Part shown: piece after piece, positions 54,932-62,541 of the stretch
How positions within the stretch are numbered: position 1 is the first letter of the stretch
How the letters are laid out: each line of letters begins with the position of its first letter
Origin: Pseudodesulfovibrio sp.
GTDB taxonomy: Bacteria; Desulfobacterota; Desulfovibrionia; Desulfovibrionales; Desulfovibrionaceae
Reading direction: 5' to 3'
Assembly: GCA_016342345.1 (NCBI GenBank)
Contig: JAEINO010000008.1
Coordinates: 1-64,000, forward strand
Length of the DNA: 64,000 bases
Position numbers and translations under genes: made by a program
The notes under the pieces: model-generated
Told to the model about the DNA's origin: nothing
What the model saw: the letters and a program-made list of their open reading frames with translations, nothing else
Database searches by the model: none

Positions 54932-55333
54932 CCGTGGCGCGTTTAATCGCAACCCGGCCATCCCTACAACTCATGTATAAAGAGGCTGACTTGTCAACCT
55001 CTCGATTTTATCGAGGGTCGTTCGAGTGCAAGGCGCGAAAGAGAATCAAGGCCGAAGCGTATTCCCATACGCGAGGGTTTGATTCTTCTTGAAGCAACGC
55101 AGCAATCGGACGTTCATCGACAAAATGAGTCGTGCTCATTCCTGAGGGATCCGTGGCTTTCCGCTTCCCATCCATGGGAATTGGCAAATCCGTTACTTGA
55201 TCAATCGAATTAATATTATAAACACTTCAAACAATTTTGACAACCCCGCCGCTCCGAGCTAATACCATAATCCCGGCTACCATTTGTTTTATGGATGAAA
55301 AGTAAACACACTTCAAATTTCGGAAGGGTTCTC
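54932..55333. other. Intergenic region with nested inverted repeats
   Basis: About 400 bp, no gene. GAATCAA (55043-55049) pairs with TTGATTC (55079-55085), and inside them GCGTAT (55057-55062) with ATACGC (55067-55072). From memory, similar ...CAAGGCGC...GCAACGCAGC... elements recur between genes in many proteobacteria, so this may be a REP-like element. A promoter candidate follows at 55237. Confidence 0.5.
55237..55265 (+). promoter_or_regulatory. Candidate sigma70 promoter of SudB/GltA-like operon
   Basis: TTGACA (55237-55242), 17 bp, TAATAC (55260-55265). Perfect -35; a fair -10. Predicted leader about 60 nt, followed by GGAAGG before the ATG at 55334. Confidence 0.5.
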
Positions 55334-56179
55334 ATGGGATATACAATCCTGAAAAAGCAAGAGTTGATCCCCGGCCAGACTACCATGATGGTGATCGATG
55401 CGCCACAAGTCGCGAAAAAGGCCAAGCCCGGTAATTTCGTCATGCTCAGGGTTTCGGAAAACGGCGAACGCATTCCCCTGACCATTGCCGACTGCGACAA
55501 GGAAAACGGGACTATTACCATTGTATATCTTGTGGTTGGCAAGACTACGGCGGAGATGAACACCCTGCCTCAGGGCGGCGAGATTCTTGATGTCTGTGGT
55601 CCGCTTGGCAAGGCCACGCACATTGAACGATCCGGCACAGTGGTCTGTGTTGGTGGCGGTACCGGCATTGCAGCCATGCATCATATCGCAAAAGGCCATG
55701 TGGAGGCCGGAAATCGCGTTATCGCCATTGTCGGAGCCAGGAGCAAGAATCTGCTGCTGTTTTGCTCCGAACTGTCGTCCTTCTGTCCGGAGCTGCGTAT
55801 TGCGACCGACGATGGAACCGAAGGTCACAAGGGTTTTGTGACCGAGGTTCTCAAGGATATTCTGGATACCGAAGATGAGGTAGCCGAGGTCGTGGCCATT
55901 GGCCCGGTCCCCATGATGGAAGCGGTCTGCAAGGTCACCGAACCTTATGGAGTCAAGACCACCGTGTCGCTTAACTCCATTATGGTGGATGGCATAGGCA
56001 TGTGCGGTGCCTGTCGCTGCACTGTGGACGGAAAGACCTTGTTTGCCTGTGTGGATGGCCCGGAATTCGACGGCCACAAGGTTGATTTTACCGAACTCAA
56101 GACCCGACTCTGGCAGTTCAAGGAGCAGGAACAGGAATCCATGAAATTGTTCAGCAAGGAGTGTCAGTGCAATGGCTGA
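55334..56179 (+). CDS. FAD/NAD(P)-binding reductase subunit (SudB / NfnA-like)
   Basis: 281 residues. RIPLTIAD (FAD site), VGGGTGIAAMH (NAD-binding loop) and a C-terminal cysteine cluster CGACRC plus Cys in FACVDGPE (2Fe-2S). It resembles the small subunit of sulfide dehydrogenase / NADH-dependent ferredoxin:NADP+ oxidoreductase. It works with the GltA-like subunit, overlapping it by 8 bp, and moves electrons between ferredoxin, NADH and NADPH. ATG at 55334 has GGAAGG. Confidence 0.9.
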   Translation: MGYTILKKQELIPGQTTMMVIDAPQVAKKAKPGNFVMLRVSENGERIPLTIADCDKENGTITIVYLVVGKTTAEMNTLPQGGEILDVCGPLGKATHIERSGTVVCVGGGTGIAAMHHIAKGHVEAGNRVIAIVGARSKNLLLFCSELSSFCPELRIATDDGTEGHKGFVTEVLKDILDTEDEVAEVVAIGPVPMMEAVCKVTEPYGVKTTVSLNSIMVDGIGMCGACRCTVDGKTLFACVDGPEFDGHKVDFTELKTRLWQFKEQEQESMKLFSKECQCNG

Positions 56180-57590
56180 TGTGAAAAAGATCAAAAAAGT
56201 CCGTGGGCGCGTTCCCATGCCTCATCAGGATGCAGCCAGGCGGGGGACGAATTTTGATGAGGTCGCTCTGGGCTATTCCCGCGCGCAGGCCTTGCTTGAG
56301 GCTGATCGCTGCCTTCAGTGCAAGGTGCCCCTTTGTCAGAAAGGCTGCCCTGTCGAGATAGACATCAAGGGTTTTATCGCTGCTCTGTGCGATGAAGATT
56401 TGCACGGCGCGTACGACATTATTCGCAAGACCAATTCCCTGCCCGCTGTCTGTGGTCGTGTCTGTCCTCAGGAAAGCCAGTGCGAAGGCATGTGCATTCT
56501 CGGCAAGAAACATGAGCCTGTGGCCATAGGTCGTTTGGAACGCTATGTGGCCGATACGTTTGCTGCCGAGTCCGCATGCGAGGATATCACCGACCTCGAC
56601 ACCTGCTCCCTGAAGCGCGAAGATCTGAAAGTAGCCTGCATCGGTGCTGGCCCGTCTTCCCTTACCGTGGCCGGATATCTGGCCGGACGCGGCATTCCTG
56701 TCGATGTCTTCGAGGCTCTGCACGAACCTGGCGGCGTGCTCATTTACGGCATCCCCGAGTTTCGTCTGCCCAAGGCTGTGGTTGGTCGAGAACTGGCAGG
56801 ACTCAAGGAGCTTGGCGTTAATTTCAAGTGCAACTGGGTGGGCGGCAAGACCATTACCATTCAGGATATGTTCGACGATGGATACAATGCCATTTTCATT
56901 GGAGTGGGCGCGGGATTGCCCCGTTTCCTGAACGTATCCGGCGAAAATCTTGTGGGTGTGTTTTCAGCCAATGAGTACCTGACCCGCGTCAATCTTGGCC
57001 GCGCCTATGAGTTTCCCAATTACGACACCCCAGCCTACAAGGCGAGGCGTGTGGCCGTGCTCGGTGCGGGCAATGTGGCCATGGATGCCGCCCGAACCGC
57101 CCTGCGCATGGGTGCGGAAGAAGTGTCCATTGTCTATCGTCGATCCGAAGACGAAATGCCTGCCCGTCGCGAGGAAATCGAACATGCCATAGAAGAAGGC
57201 ATCAAGATTCGCTGCCTGTGCGGACCGTCTGCCTTTCACGGCGACAATCAGGGCCGACTCAAGGCTCTCACTGTTCAGAAAATGGCACTTGGTGAGCCGG
57301 ATGATTCCGGTCGGTGCAGCCCTGTCTGTCTTGAAGGGGAGACCGAACAATTCCGTTGCGACATGGCGATTATTGCCGTGGGAACCAGGCCCAATCCTAT
57401 TCTGCTCGAAGCCACGCCCGATCTTGAACTCAACAAGTGGGGGTATGTTACTGCTGATCCTGAAACCGGCGAAACATCCATTCCCAACGTCTTTGCCGGC
57501 GGCGACATCGTTACCGGAGCGGCCACCGTCATTTCCGCCATGGGAGCAGGCCGTAAGGCCGCCCGCGAGATCGCCAATAGATTGTTGTAA
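56172..57590 (+). CDS. gltA: GltA-like NADPH-dependent oxidoreductase subunit (SudA / NfnB-like)
   Basis: 472 residues. N-terminal cysteine clusters (CLQCKVPLCQKGCPVEIDI; CGRVCPQESQCEGMC) hold two 4Fe-4S centres; CIGAGPSSLT and VLGAGNVAMDAAR are FAD and NADPH sites; GGDIVTGAAT ends the fold. This is the small subunit of glutamate synthase or the large Nfn/sulfide dehydrogenase subunit. With no glutamate synthase large subunit adjacent, the electron-bifurcating Nfn-type role is more likely. Ends with a strong hairpin downstream. Confidence 0.92.
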   Translation: MADVKKIKKVRGRVPMPHQDAARRGTNFDEVALGYSRAQALLEADRCLQCKVPLCQKGCPVEIDIKGFIAALCDEDLHGAYDIIRKTNSLPAVCGRVCPQESQCEGMCILGKKHEPVAIGRLERYVADTFAAESACEDITDLDTCSLKREDLKVACIGAGPSSLTVAGYLAGRGIPVDVFEALHEPGGVLIYGIPEFRLPKAVVGRELAGLKELGVNFKCNWVGGKTITIQDMFDDGYNAIFIGVGAGLPRFLNVSGENLVGVFSANEYLTRVNLGRAYEFPNYDTPAYKARRVAVLGAGNVAMDAARTALRMGAEEVSIVYRRSEDEMPARREEIEHAIEEGIKIRCLCGPSAFHGDNQGRLKALTVQKMALGEPDDSGRCSPVCLEGETEQFRCDMAIIAVGTRPNPILLEATPDLELNKWGYVTADPETGETSIPNVFAGGDIVTGAATVISAMGAGRKAAREIANRLL

Positions 57591-57667
57591 ATGAAGATGC
57601 GAGAGAGAAACTTTTTGGAATAGCCACCACTCTCGTGTGTGAGTACTTTTTTCCCTTTTTTTTAAAC

Positions 57668-57693
57668 GGGTTGCGACCATCTGGTTGCAACCC
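57668..57693 (+). terminator. Intrinsic terminator after SudB/GltA-like operon
   Basis: GGGTTGC-G-ACCA-TC-TGGT-T-GCAACCC, then ATTTTGTTG. Confidence 0.75.
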
Positions 57694-58034
57694 ATTTTGT
57701 TGTGTGTGATCGCCATGCGTGAAAGAGCTACGTCGCTTTGCGGTTTTTTTGTAAATGTTCATCGCATTCCGTTTAACAGCATGGAATCTTTTAAAATATA
57801 ATTCCGTGCTGTGTCAGTCAAAATGACCCAGGACATGCTGACATCGGAAAATCTGGCGACAGTATTGCCAGCTTTGGCGAATGTATAATTGCTGTGTGTC
57901 GTTGAGAACGAGTGTTTCCCTAAGTCTTGACACGCGAATTGATTCCTTCTATCGGTGATAACGAAATTCATTCTCACGGTCAGGGGCTCAAGTTTGTTTT
58001 GTTGTCACGTCCAATCATTGCGGGAGATTCTTGT
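57694..58034. other. Intergenic region upstream of cytochrome gene
   Basis: 341 bp without a gene. CTGGC and GCCAG arms at about 57853-57871 form a small hairpin. Promoter candidate at 57927. Confidence 0.4.
57927..57955 (+). promoter_or_regulatory. Candidate sigma70 promoter of octaheme cytochrome gene
   Basis: TTGACA (57927-57932), 17 bp, TATCGG (57950-57955): perfect -35, weak -10. About 80 bp before the ATG. Confidence 0.35.
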
Positions 58035-59135
58035 ATGAAATTTAGAATATTGTTGGCAGCAGCAGTGCTGTTTGTCTTTGCAATATGTGCCAGTGCATCG
58101 GAAGAAAAGTGCGTGGATTGCCATGGCAGGGAAAATCCGAATCTGGTTAAGGATTGGGATTCGTCAGCCATGGCCAGGAAGGGTATGGGCTGTGCCGATT
58201 GCCACGGCAAGGAACACGACGGTCCAACCAATGTGGCAAAAGCCATTTTACCTACAATAAAGCAATGCTCCAAGTGCCATGAAAAACAGGCCAGCCGTTT
58301 CATGCTTGGCAAACACGCCAGAGCCGAAGAAGCCCTTAGCATCCCTCCCATGGGAAAAAAGGTTGGCAAGCAGGCTCCGGTTGTATTCAGGCGGTCGTGC
58401 GCGACCTGTCATCAGGAAATATGCAAGGGTGGTGGGCAGTGCGATGCGTGTCATTCCCGGCATCGTTTTTCGACGGAAGAAGCCCGAAAGCCAGAGGCAT
58501 GCCTGCCGTGTCATATGGGCAACCACCCTCAATACGAGGCGTATGGATTTTCCAAACACGGTGCATTGTACAAATCCAGAGGGCTTGATGACGCGGTCCC
58601 CACATGCACGACATGCCATATGCCCAAAGGGGACCACATGGTCAAAACCAGTTGGGGATTTTTTGGCATTCGTGGTAAAGAACCGGACCCGAAACAGGCG
58701 GCAATACAAAAGAAAGTCAAGAAATCTCTTTCCATGCTCGGACCGATTCTTGCCCCGGACAGCGTCCGCCCGGACATGGCCCAATGGAGCGAAAGGCGTG
58801 AAGCCATGCTTGATGTTTGCTCGGATTGCCACAGCCGTTCTCATGCCGAAGCTCATTTGAAGGAAGGCGATGAGGTCGTGTCGCAGGCCAACAAAATGGC
58901 CGCAGGGATGATCTCCGCTTCAGATCAATTAAAAGCTCTTGGGGAGCTGAATCAAAAGGAATACTTCTGGTTGATAAGGGATAAGATGCATGCTCAGCGC
59001 ATGGGGATGTATATCAACGCCTTTCATCAAAATCCAGAAGGTGTGTTGCTGGACTTCATTCACTTCAAGCGCGAGACCATGGCTTTGAAAAAAAGGATTC
59101 AACAGACCGGCAAGCGTTCGCCTGACAAGAAATAG
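58035..59135 (+). CDS. Octaheme c-type cytochrome, hydroxylamine oxidoreductase-like
   Basis: 366 residues with a signal peptide (ILLAAAVLFVFAICASA). Eight CxxCH sites: Cys26, 53, 78, 122, 136, 156, 191, 262. CHMGNHPQYEAYGFSKHG (heme 6 region) and CTTCHMPKGDH then WGFFGIRG match the HAO/reverse-HAO octaheme family (IhOCC, epsilon-Hao). The C-terminal RMGMYINAFHQNPEG also fits. It is shorter than known HAO proteins (about 500 residues). Periplasmic redox of N or S compounds is expected. GGGA precedes the start. Confidence 0.86.
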   Translation: MKFRILLAAAVLFVFAICASASEEKCVDCHGRENPNLVKDWDSSAMARKGMGCADCHGKEHDGPTNVAKAILPTIKQCSKCHEKQASRFMLGKHARAEEALSIPPMGKKVGKQAPVVFRRSCATCHQEICKGGGQCDACHSRHRFSTEEARKPEACLPCHMGNHPQYEAYGFSKHGALYKSRGLDDAVPTCTTCHMPKGDHMVKTSWGFFGIRGKEPDPKQAAIQKKVKKSLSMLGPILAPDSVRPDMAQWSERREAMLDVCSDCHSRSHAEAHLKEGDEVVSQANKMAAGMISASDQLKALGELNQKEYFWLIRDKMHAQRMGMYINAFHQNPEGVLLDFIHFKRETMALKKRIQQTGKRSPDKK

Positions 59136-59170
59136 CGGACGTCAAAACAGGTTCTGCTACGAGATTCTAC

Positions 59171-59201
59171 ACCGCCAGGCTGATACAGTCAGCTTGGCGG
59201 T
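59171..59201 (+). terminator. Intrinsic terminator after cytochrome gene
   Basis: ACCGCCAGGCTGA and TCAGCTTGGCGGT arms around a TACAG loop, then GTTTTATTG. Confidence 0.85.
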
Positions 59202-59280
59202 GTTTTATTGTAATATTTTGATTTGTGACAAGAGATTTGACCTTGCGGTGTGGGCTGGGAACAGCCGTCGAAGTTATTAG

Positions 59281-60606
59281 TTATCCCTCTGTGTTCGTTT
59301 GGTTTTCGCTGACCACGGTTTTAAGGCGGTCCTGGATCATGCGGATGTGGATGCGCAGGGAATAGATGTGGTCGGTGTATGAGAGTGGCACGGATGTTTC
59401 CATGACCTGCCGGTCCAGTTGTTCCAGTTGTTGGAGCATTGTTTCGGCTTCCTGGCTGGATGTGGTGTCATATGCCGCTATGTCAAGTTCCTTGAGGTCC
59501 TTGTACCATTTGAAAATGCGGCGGCGAATCTGCCAGCGATAGGCGGGCGGCGTAATCTTGAAGAGAGGGTAGAGCAGGGTCAGCAACGGAATGAGCAAAA
59601 TCTTGAGTCGTTCCAATGTGATTGCAAGACGATAAGGGAGATAGCGCATGAGGAGCGGGGGGCCTTTTTTGTAGAAGGCCTTGGCTTCGTCGCTCAAGGG
59701 GAGGAGGAGCGACTTTTCGTTGGGGAACTGGCCGGGGAGGGAAAAGAGATCTCCACCACCGTGAATCTTGCTGGCCGCTATCAGGAAGAGATATTTGATG
59801 GCCGGGTGCATGTCGTCCGAGACCACAAGGTTGGCCGTGGGTGCGAGCAGATTCACATCATGCGTGGGCAGGTTGTTTGCCAGATTTATGCTGCCCTGGG
59901 GGAGTATGAGTCTGGTCAGGAAGTGGTGCGAGCGGGCATAGGCTTCGGCGCGGGTGAAGGAAAGCAGTTTCAATTTGCTGTTGGGCTGGCTCATGTCCAA
60001 AATGGCCCTTGATTTGACCCCGGAGATCATGAACATGACGTCGATATTTCCATTAATCAGTTCGGGAAGGGCCTCGCTGTAGCCGTGATCCAGAATGGTC
60101 GTGTTCTCTTTGAAAATTCCGTTTTCGGTGAGGAGACCCTTGATCATGTGATTGGTGCCGCTACCCTCTGGTCCGATGGCGACCTTCATGCCTATCAGGT
60201 CCGGTATTCTCTCGATTGTGAGGGTGTGGTCATAGAAGACCCATAGAGGTTCATAGTAGAGGCTGCCAAGGCTGTTGAGATCCGGGTGTTGTTCGGGGGT
60301 GGTGATGCCACCCTGCATGAAGGCGGCATCCACTCCATCATCTTCCGACATTCTTTGGAGATTATCCATGGAGCCGTTGGTTTCAAGAATTTCGAGTTCG
60401 ATTCCCTGCTTCTTGAAAAAAGCGGCATATTGCTTTGCGTATTTGTAATATGCGCCGCTCTTGTTGCCTGCCGCGATGACAACTTTTTTGGGCGGTGCTG
60501 GATCAACATACTGGTATGCGAGCCAGATCGCGGAAGCGAGGAGGATGGCGGCTGAACCGTAGACAAGAATGGATGTGACGATGTGGGATTTGAATATTTT
60601 TATCAT
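59281..60606 (-). CDS. TAXI family TRAP solute-binding protein
   Basis: 441 residues. One N-terminal membrane segment (ILVYGSAAILLASAIWLAYQYV), then VVIAAGNKSGAYYKYAKQYA (TAXI ligand site) and VAIGPEGSGTNHM. A second hydrophobic stretch (LKILLIPLLTLLYPLF, residues about 345-360) then a charged tail, so it seems membrane-anchored at both ends of the ligand domain. No TRAP permease gene is in the window. Likely ligands are C4-C5 dicarboxylates or related. Confidence 0.85.
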   Translation of the reverse strand: MIKIFKSHIVTSILVYGSAAILLASAIWLAYQYVDPAPPKKVVIAAGNKSGAYYKYAKQYAAFFKKQGIELEILETNGSMDNLQRMSEDDGVDAAFMQGGITTPEQHPDLNSLGSLYYEPLWVFYDHTLTIERIPDLIGMKVAIGPEGSGTNHMIKGLLTENGIFKENTTILDHGYSEALPELINGNIDVMFMISGVKSRAILDMSQPNSKLKLLSFTRAEAYARSHHFLTRLILPQGSINLANNLPTHDVNLLAPTANLVVSDDMHPAIKYLFLIAASKIHGGGDLFSLPGQFPNEKSLLLPLSDEAKAFYKKGPPLLMRYLPYRLAITLERLKILLIPLLTLLYPLFKITPPAYRWQIRRRIFKWYKDLKELDIAAYDTTSSQEAETMLQQLEQLDRQVMETSVPLSYTDHIYSLRIHIRMIQDRLKTVVSENQTNTEG

Positions 60607-60730
60607 GATTGGTGATGGGTATGAGTTTGATTGTTTTTTTTGAATGTAAAGAAATAGTTGGGTGGGGGCAATAGGGATTGGGAGGTAGAGAGGAAGAGGG
60701 ATTGGAAAAATGATGCTATTTTTGTGTGTG

Positions 60731-62350
60731 ATGAAGAATAAAGATTAAAGAGAAGATGCCTAAAGGCACCCCTCCCGGTGGGGTCCGTTTTTTTGTTGGC
60801 CCAAAAAAAGGGACGAAAAAAAGGGCCTTGCACTAGCTTGGCCGCTGCCTTCCATGGCTGAGAATCTGATCAAAGCGGGTCGGCTCCATGCCATGAAAAG
60901 TCTAGGTTGCATCTTTCCATAACGCTGCCCTTGAACAATGCTTTTCTGATCCCGCCTATAAAGCCGCCTCTTCCGTTTTGTCAGCCTCTAGGCCTTTGGA
61001 GGCTTAACGCTGGGGGGAGGCAAATTGGCATCTGTGTTTTGAAATCCAAAAGGCTGGCAAAAACAAGCGTTTTCAATGCATTCTTATCTATCCCAACTAC
61101 ACCCTCTCCAGCCTTTCTTTCAACGACGACCAATGAGAGCAGGGGCTTAGAGCCGGTTGACATGCGGAGTGTGGGCCGTAAAGCGTCCGGTTGCCGGATA
61201 TCTTGGAGGGCAGCGGAGCGTGTTAGCGGCTCTTAGCCATCGCGGAAATGATCACAGCGCAAAAAAAGCGACTTTTGCTTACTTTTGGTCGCTTTGGTCC
61301 AAAAGTAAGTCGTGCCGGAGGTGCGAAAGGTTTTGTTCATTCTTTATTGCAGCCGGGGGCTGCATCCCATTCTGCTTTTATCTTATATTCTGAGATGAAG
61401 AATAGAGATTAAAGGGAAGATGCCTAAAGGCACCCCTCCCGGTGGGGTCCGTTTTTTTGTTGGCCCAAAAAAAGGGACGAAAAAAAGGGCCTTGCACTAG
61501 CTTGGCCGCTGCCTTCCATGGCTGAGAATCTGATCAAAGCGGGTCGGCTCCATGCCATGAAAAGTCTAGGTTGCATCTTTCCGTACCGTTACCCTTTAAC
61601 AATGCCCTTCTGATCCCGACAAGAAAGCCGCCTCTTCCGCTTTGTCAGCTTCTAGGCCTTTGGAGGCTTAACGCTGGAGGGAGGTGAATTGGCATCCGTG
61701 TTTTGAAATCCAAAAGGCTGGTAAAAACAAGCGGTTTCAATGTCTTCATATCTATCTCAGCCACATCATATTCAGTATTTCTTTCAACGACGACCAATGA
61801 GAGCAGGGGCTTAGAGCCGGTTGACATGCGAAGTGTAGCCCGGAAAGCGTTCGGGTACCGGATATCTTGAAGGGCAGTGGAGCGTGTTAGCGGATCTTAG
61901 CCATCGCGGACAGGATCACAGTGTAAAAAAAACGACTTTTGCTTACTTTTGGTCGCTTTGGCCCAAAAGTAAGTCGTGCCGGAGGTGCGAAAGGTTTTGT
62001 TCATTCTTTATTGCAGCCGGGGGCTGCATCCCATTCTGCTTTTATCTTATATTCTGAGATGAAGAATAGAGATTAAAGGGAAGATGCCTAAAGGCACCCC
62101 TCCCGGTGGGGTCCGTTTTTTTGTTGGCCCAAAAAAAGGGACGAAAAAAAGGGCCTTGCACTAGCTTGGCCGCTGCCTTCCATGGCTGAGAATCTGATCA
62201 AAGCGGGTCGGCTCCATGCCATGAAAAGTCTAGGTTGCATCTTTCCGTACCGTTACCCTTTAACAATGCCCTTCTGATCCCGCCCATAAAGCCGCCTCTT
62301 CCGTTTTGTCAGCCTCTAGGCCTTTGGAGGCTTTAACGCTGGGTTGGGTC
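60731..62350. repeat. 664-bp tandem repeat, about 2.4 copies
   Basis: Copies start at about 60731, 61395 and 62059 (the third ends near 62350). Fixed landmarks such as GATGCCTAAAGGCACC recur at 60755, 61419 and 62083, a constant 664-bp shift. Each full unit holds CTTACTTTTGG / CCAAAAGTAAG arms (61278-61309 and 61942-61973), a GGCCCAAAAAAAGGG element and GCAGCCGGGGGCTGC. Divergence clusters in one 35-bp patch (about 61078-61115 against 61742-61779). Nothing here codes for a recognisable protein; a 60-codon minus-strand frame (61163-60981 and 61827-61645) is open in both copies. Confidence 0.9.
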
Positions 62351-62414
62351 CGTGAAGACTATCTGTTTTGGTAAAGAGGGAAGCACTGCATTTTTCTTGT
62401 TTAACACCTCGTCT

Positions 62415-62460
62415 TCTCAAGCAAAAAGGCTGTGTCTTTACACAGCCTTTTTGCTTGAGA
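62415..62460. terminator. Bidirectional intrinsic terminator
   Basis: Perfect 21-bp arms around a CTTT loop, with A5 and T5 runs inside the stem (AAAAAGGCTGTGT and ACACAGCCTTTTT). Terminates acs on the minus strand and possibly the repeat side. Confidence 0.88.
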
Positions 62461-62486
62461 GGACCGTGCCGCAGGCAGAACGGGGT

Positions 62487-62526
62487 CAAGGGGCTTGCCC
62501 CTTGCAGGTCCAGGGCAGCGCCCTGG
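62487..62526. repeat. Twin GC-rich hairpins
   Basis: CAAGGGGC/GCCCCTTG (62487-62504) and CCAGGGC/GCCCTGG (62510-62526). From memory, similar pairs are common after genes in Desulfovibrio. Confidence 0.6.
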
Positions 62527-62541
62527 TCTCTCCGAAGGAGC

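Noticed and set aside
55313-56218. 301-codon frame antisense to the SudB-like gene
   Set aside because: The plus strand has clear FAD/NAD/Fe-S motifs; this is a shadow.
56964-57716. 250-codon frame antisense to the GltA-like gene
   Set aside because: Shadow of a well-supported flavoprotein gene.
60981-61827. 60-codon minus-strand ORF conserved in two repeat copies
   Set aside because: Follows from repeat similarity; replacements are concentrated and no ribosome-binding site is seen.
60731-62350. CRISPR or rRNA-like array
   Set aside because: Unit is 664 bp with no short direct repeats and spacers and no rRNA signature.
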